Below are positions 36,126 through 47,018 of a stretch of 64,000 bases of DNA, one piece after another (within the stretch, counting starts at the first letter, position 1; each line of letters starts with the position of its first letter). The notes under the pieces are model-generated. The model saw only the letters and a list, made by a program, of their open reading frames with translations. It was not told the DNA's origin and did no database searches. The DNA comes from Adenophora triphylla var. japonica (Eukaryota; Streptophyta; Magnoliopsida; Asterales; Campanulaceae), in contig JAFEMH010001302.1 of the NCBI GenBank assembly GCA_022495995.1, positions 62,001 to 126,000 on the forward strand, written 5' to 3'. A program made the position numbers and the translations under genes.

Positions 36126-36941
36126 AGAAGATCACCTGTGCATCTCTTGGCACTCCTTGTAGTGTCGAACTACGCAGACCTGAGCCCTCTAGTCCGGGGA
36201 ATGTAGGCAACCTTAATTGGTCCGGTCTAAAAATACAACAAAAAACAAAAAAGTTTGAATGTCAACCAAGACCTCCATCAAACTATACACTTTCCAAAAC
36301 ATGCCCCCACCAGCACCTTGACCAAGTCAAATGACGGCGGCAACATCAAAGGACATCAACAGGTCACTCAGCATCAAGAGACTGACCCATGTCAACTCCA
36401 AGCTAGGGGCTTGCCTTCGCCCTCACGCGCTTAAAAAAAAAAAGAGCTCAAGCAGAAGCTTTCAAAAAGAGCTCAAGCGTGCTTTCAAAAAAGAGCTCGG
36501 GCGTAAGCTTTCAAAAAAAAAAAAAGCTCAAGCTGAAGCTACAAAAAAATGAGGCCAAGGACCCAGCGCCGACAAACAAGAAGCAAGGAAGTCACGGAAA
36601 AGACCGTCAAAAACGACTTGTCAAAGAAACATCCAACCTTCCCATCCAAACACAAAATCCAAACAAAAAGGGATGCCGTCAAGGCTCAGACTGCTTCAGT
36701 CCACAAATACAACATGAAGGTCCAAAGTTGGATGCCACCAAGGCTCACAAAAAAAAAAAACCGAACAAGAGATCTTGCGTCTCGACAAAGATTTAAAAGT
36801 AAATCACAAATCACTAATGATTACAACATTTCTTGATGAGGTCAAGCACGGTCTACTCTCAAGTTCACAACATGCTAAAAGACAGCTTAATACATTTAAC
36901 AAATAATGTGTCTGCAATGCAATGAATGGATACTTAGGAGG
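36126..36941 (+). other. E4A region after pol, with A-rich minisatellite
   Basis: It contains the post-pol motif TCGAACTACGCAGACCTGAG near 36166, matched in E4C. At about 36430-36545 lies a tandem array of A8-13 plus GCTCAAGCAGAAGCTT-type units (about 27-30 bp). E4C has the same array with a different copy number at about 50612-50745. No gene; the frames here are translations of the A-rich array. Confidence 0.7.
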
Positions 36942-38632
36942 TCATTCCGCGCCACCTGTGCTTGTCCCCTCGCCATTCTTTCCTTTCTTCCCTCGTCCCC
37001 AGCGAGTCTTCTTTCGCTCCACGCGAGCCAACTCTGTCTCTCTCATTCCGAGATTAGGGGTCCTCCCCATAGAGTCAAACAATCCAGTAGCTTGCAGAGC
37101 TTCATTCGTCCGTGCCTCGGCCCGGATCTCCTCCCTGCGAGTCTGCAAAAGGGGACCTCTCTCCGTCAGTCGGTCAACTCTGGCCTCGTAGTCGAATAAA
37201 GCGTCTCCTGTCACATTCTGAGGGTTAGACCAGGCTTCGGTGCTTCTAAGGCTATAGCTAGGACGGCAACCTTGCCCCAGAATCGCTTCACGCCTGCTTC
37301 CCAAAACCACTTGGGACTGCCCGACATGCTGCTCGTACCAATCCAGGTACTCGGTGGTCAACACAACACTCTCCCGACGTCGAAGGAGCACCACAGGAGG
37401 GAAAGCGGAATACTTCCATACCCTCAGAAAATACAAAAGAGCATTTGAAGCTGCCATACAAAGAGAAGCTACCTCTGCAGTGGCGATGTCATCCCAGCCC
37501 AGCAAAGGCTCCTGCCTTATCCTGAACTGCCGGGAAACGAGCGATGGAATATAGAAGGAGGATCAAGACAAACTTGGAACTCTGACCACATATGACCCTT
37601 CCTGAAAGGCCCTCCTAGTCTCAACCCCCAATGAGGAACCCACCAACGGATCTGATGCGTACCGAGCTGTGCCATCCATCTCTCCCAAGTGGACTGATCC
37701 ATATCCAATGCAAGAGGTCGCCGAGCAAACGACCATGGGAAAAACAACGCCAGAGCCTCGGGCATAGCCTGAAGTTTCTCTCGCAACCACAAAGTGAGAA
37801 AAGCGGGGCTTCCCCCTCTCATGAACCTATCCCCAGTCACCAGACGATCAATGCCGTGAAGGGTCTCCCCCAACACCAACGGAACAATATCATCCCTGGC
37901 TCTGCAGTGCCCTACCACATCCAGCAAAGCGCTGTCACAGACCCCAAGGGAGTTGACCATGAAGAGCGTCGCTATCACGCACAAGGCAAATGCATCCCAT
38001 GAGACATCACTCTCGTCATCGCTCATAAACCGCTCCGGCAGCGTAGAAATGTCAATATGACCAGAATCAAAAGTCATACCCTGCACTTTTTCCAACGAAG
38101 TCCGAAGAAAGCATGCGAGCTTCACACTCACGACTGCACCGCCAATCACAGGAAGCGAGATGGCCTCCACCTCCGGTTCTCCAATCAAAGCCCGAAAATC
38201 CTCAAAGGTGGGCGTCACTTCATTGTAGGAGAAGCTATACACATGCCTCCTAACATCCCAGAACTTCGCGGTAGGCCGCAACAATTCCCAATCAGGAACT
38301 AACTCCTTAAGGGACCAAACCGAGCAGAGTAGAAATCTCACCTCGAACGCTCGCCTATTGTGCCTCATATGGTGCCTCATCCACATTTTGAGCCGCTCAA
38401 GGAAGTATGCTTGCTCCTCCTTCGAAAGCCTCGGAAAAACACTCGAAACGGACGAAGAATCTATGGCAAAATGGAGGTTTCTAGAGAAATGGGGAAGAAA
38501 GCTCGAAATGACTGCAAATGAGAAGTGGGAGAAGTACAGACATCCTGTGGCTTTTATTTTCTCCCCAAAATCAAGGTGGATCCGCACGGACCACTTTGCA
38601 TGCTGTATTGGCCCGTGCGGACCACTTTGCAA
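36942..38632 (-). pseudogene. Antisense accessory gene 1 of E4A, DUF7745-like
   Basis: The frame is opposite to gag-pol. 38632-37517 (371 codons) is followed by 37505-36942 (187 codons) in another frame, so one frameshift near 37515 splits one protein. Recognisable parts: KEEQAYFLERLKMWMRHHMR, RHVYSFSYNEVTPTFEDFRA, LIGEPE, then SDVSWDAFALCVIATLFMVN, LLDVVGHCRARDDIVPLVLG and FARRPLALDMDQSTWERWMA. The second half ends in a charged tail (RKKTRWGRGKKGKNGEG). The 'pattern of W-D ... F-x-x-x-E-V-T-P-T' followed by a GEP motif fits the plant DUF7745 family (my recollection of the family, not searched). The true start may be internal, since a TATA-like AAATAAAAG lies at about 38556. Function unknown; E4C carries the C-terminal half (48585-49533). 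Confidence 0.7.
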
Positions 38633-38940
38633 CTTGGCCCCACATTTTCAGCAAACTACAAAACAGCTACTGCTCTCGGCAGGACCTACCCCCAACTGCC
38701 CAAAATCCTGGCCAATGCCATTTCCGGCAATCATACACTAACCACAAATGCATTCCCGGCTCACGTGACATGCATAAAATAAAAAAATAAATTAGCAAAA
38801 ATTCCTAGGTCAATCCTCGGGAATCACAAAATACGACATTACATCTCAAATAAAATACTTTGCTGTGAAAATACAAGTGTTTTATTACAGGTACAAAATG
38901 TTTGTTGCTAAACAACGAAAAGAGGGAAAGTAGATAAGTC

Positions 38941-40896
38941 CTACTCCGACTCATCATCATCAACCTCCGCAAACGAGAAGTCCAGCATCTCGGCAAACTC
39001 GTCAGCCACACCCTCGTCATCAGAATACTGGACCCCCTCCTGAGGCGAATAGTCGAAGTACTCTGAAGGATCGAACCCGGTGAAAGGATCATAGAAGGGA
39101 TGCGCCGACGAACCCTCTCCCTGTGCATCCTGCGGAGGAAAGAACGGATGAAGAGTCTGTGGCCTCTGGGCCCCTGAAGATGTCCCGGCATCTAGACTAT
39201 GCCGCCCCCGAACCGGTCCCTCCTGCTGTGGCCCTGGCTCAGTCCTCGACGAAGGAGTATCCACAGACTTCCTCGAAGGCATTGGCTCGAACGCTGCCGC
39301 CTTCCGCGAAGACCTGCAAGACAGCTTTCCCGCGAGCTTCTTCGCAAAAGACCTCATCCCCACGAATCGGCGGGTCAGCGTATCAAAGGACCTCCCCGAG
39401 ACCTGGGCAAGCAAACAACCAAAGAAACACTCAGCTAAAGAGATACAATCATACTCGACAAAAAGAGAAAAATACAGAAATGATGCCAAGATGGAAAAGA
39501 GTAAGCACACTGACCGGAGCATTCGGGTCAATCCGATAAGCAGCATGAGCCTGCTCTGGGATGGGCACCGACACCCTCCTCCTCGACGAATCCCTGCGGA
39601 CGTACATGAAGTCCGGCCCAGGCACCGAAACATCTGGGGGACGTGGTGGGCCATCCTGCCTCTCCCTCGCCAATACCTGTGGCATCCTCAACTTCCGCCG
39701 GACGAAGGCCCCGTACTCCTCGCCATACAGGATGAAATCCTCAGCACTCACGCACTCCAGGTACCTCTCGTACTCTAGCACATCCATGTCACGAGGATGC
39801 ATCATCCCGAAGGGCGGATCCCTCGGAGCCACAGAGGGCTCGCCTGCGCCATACTGCCTGAAGACCCTCGCCCCCATATACATAACATCACAAGTAAGGC
39901 CCCACAGCATCTTCCTCTGCCGTGTCACCATGGGACCTCCCTCGAGCTCGTCATTGCCATACCGAGCCCAGGGATACAGCTCAAACCCCGCCGGGCTATC
40001 CCTCTCCAGGAACTCATGTACATCCTAGTATGCAATGGTGAGCTTCCCCCTGGTCATCCTCCTCTTCCTCAAAGAACGAGCCCAGCCCAGCATAGCATAG
40101 CAGGGTAGGCCACCATAGCCTCATCCTCTAGGTCCCACGGCTGGAACCGGAAGATCTCATAGCACCACACCTGCAACAAAAAGCAGATAGTGCTCAGAAT
40201 AAAAGAAAAGAAGATGGAGAAATGATAAACTGCTAAACCACAAACAGCAACAAACTCATACCTCCAGTGCAAAATCGAAGCATCCCAGGGAACTGGCCAC
40301 GCCCCGGCTAAACCTGTCCATGGAAAATAGAGCTCGGCCAAGCCCGCCTCGCCCCATGAAATCTCACTAACCCTCCCTAAGTCCACCAAACTCTCCAGCA
40401 GAGGGAAAAGAGCAGAAGAGGCGTGGTTCGAGAACAAAGTCTCGAAAAGAGCAAACCACAGAAAAGAGCGCGCCAGCTGCTCAGCCGTCACCAATCCAGT
40501 GCCCCGGCTATAGGCCCCGATGTTGGCCGTGATTTGCGCCTCTACATCGCTATACAGCATACCCAATCCCCTATGAGGGTAAGGCGCGAAGCCCAACAGC
40601 TCGGCCAGCACCCAATCGAACATCCTGTCCTGCCATCTCACTGACCCTCCCTTGAAGGAAAGCCCAGTAATCGCCACAAAATCGGTCGGAGTCACTGTCA
40701 CCTCTCCCCAACTAAGATGGAAGGTATGCGTGGTGTCCCACCAATACTCAGACAAAGCCAAGAAGATGCCCTTGTTCTTCTGCGTCTCCGCTATCCCGGC
40801 AAGGTTCTCAACAAACACGCCCAAACCAGAATCAAAGACCAGCCTCTTAGGACTCGGTCTACCCTCCCTGGAGATCTCCGACAGGTTCTGCCACAC
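38941..40896 (-). pseudogene. Antisense accessory gene 2 of E4A, plant mobile domain (PMD)-like, with introns
   Basis: A multi-exon gene opposite to gag-pol. Exon 1 (from about 40896) has the PMD core ALSEYWWDTTHTFHLSWGEV, TVTPTDFVAITGLSFKGGSV and RSFLWFALFETLFSNHASSA. GT-AG introns are visible on the minus strand at 40261-40171 (GAG/GTATGAG...TTGCAG) and 39514-39403 (CCG/GTCAGT...GCCCAG). Middle part: MLWGLTCDVMYMGARVFRQY, RRKLRMPQVLARERQDGP (39931-39515). The last exon is basic, then Ser/Pro-rich, and ends in an acidic tail AEVDDDESE (stop before 38941). PMD proteins (MAIN/MAIL type, PF10536) act in plant silencing and genome stability, and PMD copies are known in plant transposons; a role here is inference. 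A poly(A)-type AATAAAA pattern lies beyond the stop. One frame mismatch across intron 1 remains unexplained. Confidence 0.75.
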
Positions 40897-41002
40897 CTCA
40901 ACTACGGCCTCGAGACCCCCGAGACTTCATCTTTTTTGCCTTTCCAGATGAAGGCACCTTATCCTGCAGGTAAACACAGCAAAGGTACGTCAATAACAGT
41001 AC

Positions 41003-41221
41003 TTAATGCAAATATACAAAAAGAAACGAAAGCATAAAAAGTCTGTTCCAACACGGCAAAACATAAAAAGTCAGTCCCAATACGGCAAAACACAAGAGCC
41101 CGTCACAAAAAACACAGTACACACATCACATTTTCAAAACAAGAGTCCGTCACAAAAAAAACACGGCACACACATCACATTTTCAAAACAAGAGCCCATC
41201 ACAAAAAACACGGCACACATT
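41003..41221. repeat. About 55-bp tandem repeats near the E4A/E4C junction
   Basis: Units of ACAAGAGCCCGTCACAAAAA plus CACGGCACACACATCACATTTTC-like sequence, about three copies, preceded by two shorter AAAAGTCNGTYCCAAYACGGC units. Continuous with the internal 3' side of E4A. Confidence 0.8.
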
Positions 41222-42480
41222 TGAAATTACCCGAATTCGAGAGGCAGCGCAATCGCGCCCCGGCATCTGGCATTTCCACTTTGCAGCGTTGTTGGTGGAG
41301 GTGTCTCGCTGTGTTTTGCTTTGTAGAGTCCCCACGTCGTTTTGATTAAGCCCAAAACATTGAAAAATGGCATCAGTTTAAAAAACTGTTTTTTGTGTGA
41401 TGAGATTTTGAGTTCGGAGGTCAGGTTACTCCTCGGGAAGAGAATATTAGAATATTAGAGCTCACCCAAGTCGCCTCGTAAAAACGAGTCTTTCGGTACC
41501 CCTTATTCTTTCTTTAACTGTTGTGTGTATGTGTGTTCTTTTAAAAATGCATGTTGTATCGGATGTCTACATTGTACACTGCGTATTGAAATGTATTGAA
41601 ATAGTATAGGAAGGAAGCCTTACCAATGTTGGTTCGTGTCTGCCTTCCGCTGGGAAATAGTTTTTGAGGATGGAATAGTGTTTTCGGACGAATCGGGATT
41701 GCTTCGAGATGTGCCGGTTGTCTGTGGACAGAGCTTCGGCGTGCCTCGGGATTGTCAAGTGTGCACTCGGGCAGAGTTTCGATGTGCGTTGGGATCGCAG
41801 GGATCGTTCGAGCAGAGGTTCGGCGTGCGTTGGGATCGTCGGTTGCGTTCGGGCAGAGATCCGGCGTGCGTCGAGATCGTCGGTTTGGCTCGGAAAGGGC
41901 CGGGGCGCCTCGGGAAAGACCAGGCAAGGCCTCGGAGTACCACAAGGGGCCTCAGAGTACCTCGAGAGTGCCTCGGGGCAGCGCGGGAGCATCGCGGGAA
42001 TGCTTGGAAAGGCTTCGGAGCATCACAAGGGGGCTCAAAAGGCCTCGGGAGGAACCGAAAGGGACCGTGAGTGCCCCGAGGGGTCTTAGAGAGGGAGCCT
42101 GAAGGCTTAGGGAGAGAAGAGAAGAGGGAGGTGTGAAAAATGAGGGAGGGGGAGCCCTCTATTTATAGTGTGGGAAAAATAGCAAGAAGGTCCGTACAGA
42201 CCTCCCTGCTAAATCCAAATTTTTAGTTTTCCTCGATTTAAGGGAATAATGTGGACTTTAAGAGGATTTCTGTAATAATTATGTCTGGTGCAAAGAGGTT
42301 CGTATGAAGGAGTTATGACCTTCGAAAGTTCGCCCTTGGTTTTTTCCGTATGCTTGAATGGAGAGCGATTTAGATTGGGGTACTTACAGAAGCTCCTTGG
42401 CGACGTCACTTACGGAGGAAGTGGGGTCGTCGATAAGATAAGGGTCCTAATCTGAATCGCGTACATGAGAGAGGAGGTGA
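41222..42480 (-). repeat. E4C 3' LTR (outer boundary approximate)
   Basis: Reverse complement of the E4A LTR (28626-29910), including the TATA box (plus-strand CTATTTATA at 42159-42167), the U3 palindrome GGTCCGTACAGACC (42190-42203) and the U5 end. The LTR start, towards the right, is not fixed; homology with E4A fades after about 42395. Confidence 0.78.
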
Positions 42481-43265
42481 CCAGGTTGGTCGAACGGCTG
42501 GACCCTTTGATAGGATTCCTACGTATCCCTGAGTGGGAATCAAGCCAATCGTAGTTCGTGTGAGTGTGTGGATGTGTCGGTGTCCTGAGGTGATGTGACT
42601 GCTAAGGTCGACTGTGAGGACATGGTGGTGTCCTAAGGTGATGTGACTGCTAATGGTCGACTGTGAGGACGTTGTGGTATCCTAAGGTGACCGTTTAGGT
42701 CGGTTGGCTGGACCCTTTGATAGGATTCCTACGTATCCCAAGTGGGAATCAAACCTAATCGTAGTTCGCGTGAGTGGTGATCTTACGAGAAGGTGGGTAA
42801 TTTCCCGAAAAGGTGGGTAATCTCACGAAAAGATGGGTAATCTCACGAAAAGATGGGAAATCTCACCAAAATATGGGAATCTCACTAGAAGATGGGTAAT
42901 CTCACTAAAAGATGGGTTAATCTTACGAGAAGATGGGTAATCTCACTAAAAGATGGGTAATCTCACTAAAAGATGGATTAATCTCACGAAAAGATGGGTA
43001 ATCTCACTAAAAGATGGGTAATCTCACTAAAAGATGGGTAATCTCATGAAAAGATGGGTATTTTGGATCGGGTAATTTAAAGCCTTCCGGGCTACGGATA
43101 ATGATTTGGGAGATTTATACGGTCTTCCGGACCGGGTAATTTAAAGCCTTCCGGGCTACGGATAGTGATTTGGGAGGTTTATACGGTCTTCCGGACCGAG
43201 TGGTTTAAAACCTTCCGGGCTGCGAATAATGCTGGTGATGGTGAAATTGTGAGTGTGGAGGCGTT
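42481..43265. repeat. Tandem-repeat block of E4C (3' region)
   Basis: Three layers. An about 85-bp segment (CTGGACCCTTTGATAGGATT...CGTAGTTCG) is present twice, at about 42498-42562 and 42710-42775. A 20-bp unit GATGGGTAATCTCACTAAAA is repeated about 14 times (42789-43067). A 64-bp unit with CCTTCCGGGCTACGGATAAT and ACGGTCTTCCGGACCG is repeated 2.6 times (43071-43237). Degenerate 20-bp units reappear beyond the hAT insertion (47306-47412). Confidence 0.88.
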
Positions 43266-43438
43266 CAGACGTGGCCGGTTCCAAAAACCGCCGGTTAGCC
43301 GGTTTTAAACCGGCGGTTACAAACCTTGAAAACCCCAACCGGAGCCGAACCGCCTAACCGACTAAACCGGTTACGGTTTAGGCGGTTCACGGTTTTAACG
43401 GTTATCCGGTTAACCTCCGGTTTGACGGTTTGAATCTG

Positions 43439-43600
43439 CTCGGTCGAGTCCTTGGTGATGCTCGGCCGAGCAACCCTTTTAGGGTTTAGGGTTTTGAGGG
43501 TTGCTCGGCCGAGTCTTTGGTGTTGCTCGGCCGAGCAACCCTTTTAGGGTTTAGGGGTTGAGGGTTGCTCGGCCGAGTCATATAGTAGTGCTCGACCGAG
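43439..43600. repeat. Subterminal palindrome array, left end of hAT
   Basis: CTCGGCCGAG or one-base variants at 43439, 43461, 43504, 43526, 43568 and 43591, 173-335 bp from the left terminus. Each is a perfect 10-bp palindrome or nearly so. Likely transposase binding sites (inference from other hAT subterminal repeats). Confidence 0.85.
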
Positions 43601-44156
43601 CATATCATTTTTCAGTTCATTTTTTAACAGTTTTCGTTAACTTTGTATGTAGTATATTAATTTTATTTTTTTTCAATTTTTTTAGATAGATAAGACTATT
43701 TTGAACTTAAGTTTACTACATACATTTTTTGCAAAAAGGTTTATAAAAAAAGTTATGAATTTTTTAAGAAATAAAAGTTAACGGTTTTTTGAAAAAAGTT
43801 AACTTTTAATTTTTTCAAATTTTTTTTGGATAAATAAGACTATTTTAGACTTAAGTTTACTACATACATTTTTTGAAAAAAGTTTTATAAAAAAAGTTAT
43901 GAATTTTGAAAGAAAGAAAACTTAACTTTTTTTAAAAGAAACAAAAGTATATAAAAGAAAAAAGGGACGGCACCCTTAAATTTTATTAATCAAAATAAAA
44001 TTACAAAGAGGGGGACAACCAACCTTACCCTTTTATAAATAAGGGGGGACATTTAGGAGCCTTTACCTCAACCTAACTATTATAATTAATTAAAAATAAA
44101 TCTAATCTAAAGTCTAAACTAATCTAATTAAAATAAAAATTAATCTAAAACATCAT

Positions 44157-46369
44157 TCATTCATCACTACTTTCCGTGGAGTCCTCGACATCGTATTGAT
44201 ATCTTGGATCCAATAGATCCTCATCATAAGGTATGTCTTGTTGCCTTTTTTCCGCTCTAACCCAATCGCCAAGTAAAAGTTGATGTTCCAAGTTTTCACT
44301 TGTTAGTTGAGAACGTCTTTCATCCAAAACATTTCCACCAACGCTAAATGCCGATTCAACCGCCACCGTTGAAGCGGGAGAGGCTAATACTTCTTTAGCA
44401 ACTATGGAAAGTATAGGATAAATGTCTTTCCTTCTTGACCACCATTGTAAAACATCAAATTCATTTGAATTTGGATCTTGATTTAATTCAAAGTTTGTAG
44501 TGAAATACGTTTCTAACTCCACGGGAAGGTTTGATGATGATGAAGATGAACCTCGAGAATGACCATATTTTTTACTATACAAATTTGTAATAAAACTATA
44601 TGGATCCCCACTAGTAAAACTTGGTTGGGGAGTAGAGGAATCATCTTCATGTTGTTGGCTTTGAGAAGTGTTTCCATATAAGACATTATACTCATTAAAA
44701 AGGTTAATCAAATCATTTTTTGTGTCATTAACAATAATTGACGAAAGTTCATAACTACCGTCACCATCGGGATATAATTTCATATAATAATAAGTTATAA
44801 TGGACTCTAAAACATCTAATTTAACTCGGGGATCTAATAACTTTGCAACCAAGAAAAGAGACGGAATAGTGTCAAAATATTTAAGCCACTTTTGTCTCAT
44901 GTTAAAAATGCATTGGTTTAAAATAGGGCAATCTTTTAAATTGTCAAAAATAGTAACAATTGCAATACAATGCTCTAGCACCAAAACGGAAGTTGGATAA
45001 TAAACTCCCGAAAAAGCCAAAGTAGCGGTATTAAAAATCTTTAACAATTCACATAAATTAATGCATGCATTCCAATGATGAGTAAATAGAGGTTCATGAT
45101 AGCCAATTGACATAAAAAATTGCGTTAGGAGATCTTTATAAGCAAAATCATCGCTTAACATTTTATAGGTGAAATTCCACCTAGTTGGAACATCGTAAGT
45201 AAAATATTTGTCCGGCACACTTTTACTTCTTAAAAACCTTATCCATTTTTTTGTATTAGAATTTTTTTTTGAAATAAATTGAAGAGCTCGTCTAATTGGC
45301 TTAACATGAGTTTCTAATGCATCTAAACCATCTCTAACACATAAATTAATTATATGACATAAACATCTAATATGAAAAAACTTACCCCCAAGTGAGGGTT
45401 GACAAACGGTAATTAAATCGGGCAAACTAGCCGTATTAGCACTTGCGTTGTCAAATGAAATAGTAAATATTTTATTTAAAATACCATATTCAAGAAAAAT
45501 CTCAAGCAATTTCGCACAAATATTTTTCGCGGAATGCGGTGGCTCAAAATCTTTGTAAGCAATTAATCTTTTTTGGATTTTCCATGAATTATCTATCTAA
45601 TGGCAAGTAACGCCCAAATAAGTATTTCTTTGCCAATGATCACTCCAACCATCGGCACAAATTGAAACTTTATTTTCTAATTTTGATAAAACACCAATTA
45701 AATCTTTTTATATCTTTCAACCACTCTAGTAATATCACGTACGAGATTCGTACGTGGTACTCTCGTGGCGGCGAGGTTCAAAGAAAGGCGAGCAAAATTT
45801 TCATAAAAATCACAATTCGCAGAATTAAAAGGAAGGCCTTTAACGCAAATAAATTTGGCTAGTTCATCCCTATAAACCCACTTGTCAAATTTAAAAAGGA
45901 CGGAAGAAGGGGAAGACGAACCTTGTGCACCCGAACCCGAACTACGTTGAAATTGTAATTGAGTTTGCGAAGCGGAAATGCCAAGTTTCTCGGGATGTTT
46001 TGCCGCCAAATGCCCGTTGAGCGTCCCATGCCCTCCGCCTCTTTTGAATGCGTAAGTCGCATTACAATAGTTGCAACATGCTCGAAAATTATAATCATCC
46101 TCGGCAGTAATTTTTCTTTTGGTGAAATGGATGGCGAAGGTATCGGATTGTGGCTCTCTTTCTCTAGGGGGTTGTCGTTGTCCCCGACCCCGACCACCTC
46201 CCCTAGCTCGGCTGCCCCTACCACTCCTAGCATTACCACTTTCAATTTCAACTTGTTCTTCTTCCTCATTTTGTTGAATATTTGGATTTTGATGATCAAA
46301 ATCATCGTTAGGGGAGGAAGAATCAACAACGGACTTGCCTAAATTGCTTCTTCTTTGATTTGCAGCCAT
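44157..46369 (-). pseudogene. hAT transposase (BED finger, RNase H-like core, hATC dimerisation domain)
   Basis: The start is ATG at 46369 (MAANQRRSNLGKSV). After a Gly/Arg-rich segment comes the BED zinc finger FRACCNYCNATYAFKRGGG with HLAAKHPEKLG (residues about 95-135). The first frame ends at 45698 by a frameshift (VVERYKK). The core follows with CADGWSDHWQRNTYLGV, a TAG at about 45600 where relatives have an aromatic residue (CH-stop-IDNSW), then FTISFDNASANTASL and HIRCLCHIINLCVRDGLDAL. The C-terminus is the hATC block (QWWSRRKDIYPILSIVAKEV, PASTVAVESAFSVGGNVLDE), ending at 44157. Length (about 700 residues) is normal for plant hAT transposases. Only one frameshift and one stop break it. 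Confidence 0.93.
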
Positions 46370-46720
46370 TTGTATAAGAGAAAATGATGTTTGGAAACAA
46401 AACGGAGCTTAAAAATGGATGAAAATGGAGAAAAGCACTAATTTCGTTAGAAAACTAACTGAAAATGGGACAATATTTAACTGAAAATTGGATGAGGGTG
46501 AGAGTATATGTGAATATTTGAGAGTAGAAGAGAAAGAGTAGAGAGAAATAATGTGGAAATAAAATGGGAGGAGGGAGGTGATATTTATAGTTAGTAAATT
46601 AGGCAAAAAAAACATTTTTTTTTAATTTTTGACTGCCCAAGTTAAAAATTAACGGCTAGTTTTTAGAAATAACGGCTAGTTTTTGAAAAAGTAGCCGTTG
46701 GAACATGTTCTGGCGTTATG

Positions 46721-46823
46721 CTCGGCCGAGCAACTCATATGACTCGGCCGAGCATGACCGTTATTGGAAATTAACATACTGGAAGGTTCTGCTCGGCCGA
46801 GCACATCATATGACTCGGCCGAG
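46721..46823. repeat. Subterminal palindrome array, right end of hAT
   Basis: CTCGGCCGAG at 46721, 46743, 46792 and 46814, 187-290 bp from the right terminus, mirroring the left-end array. Confidence 0.85.
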
Positions 46824-47018
46824 CAAGTCAAAAACCGGCGGTTAACCGGCGGTTGACCGGTTTTTCAAAATTCTCAACCTTAATCGAACCGGCCAATTAC
46901 CGGTTTCGGTTAGCCGGTTCCGGTTAACCGCCGTTGACTGGTTTCACCCGGTTTTGATCGGTTTTCAACCTCCCGGTTGACCGGTTTGGTTTATAAAATG
47001 GACACGTCTAGAGGCGTT

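Larger units (their letters stand above)
28300..41221 (+). mobile_element. E4A: Tat/Ogre-like Ty3/gypsy retrotransposon, 5' and internal part
   Basis: A 5' LTR (homology to the E4C LTR from about 28626; real start uncertain) ends at 29910. It is followed by the primer site TTGGCGACTCCGATGGGGAC, of the tRNA-Arg type known from Ogre elements. Gag, protease and integrase remnants follow on the plus strand, then two genes on the minus strand. RT and RNase H are missing between about 33840 and 34950. The 3' LTR is not seen: at 41222 the sequence passes straight into the inverted LTR end of E4C, so the rest of E4A is either beyond the window (E4C nested in it) or lost. Confidence 0.85.
43266..47010 (-). 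mobile_element. hAT DNA transposon, near-complete
   Basis: 3745 bp, flanked by the exact 8-bp duplication GAGGCGTT (43258-43265 and 47011-47018). Termini CAGACGTGG / CCACACGT-type: left CAGACGTGGCC, right (inverted) TAGACGTGTCC. It encodes a BED-finger hAT transposase on the minus strand. Subterminal regions carry AACCGGCGGTT repeats next to each end and a palindrome array (CTCGGCCGAG) further in. It is inserted in the 3' repeat region of E4C, whose 20-bp repeats continue on the right side. Confidence 0.95.

Noticed and set aside
36331..36836. Lysine-rich frames after E4A integrase
   Set aside because: Products of the A-rich minisatellite and flanking non-coding DNA.
41567..42102. Several overlapping frames on both strands of the E4C LTR
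   Set aside because: LTR repeat sequence, equivalent to the E4A U5 repeats.
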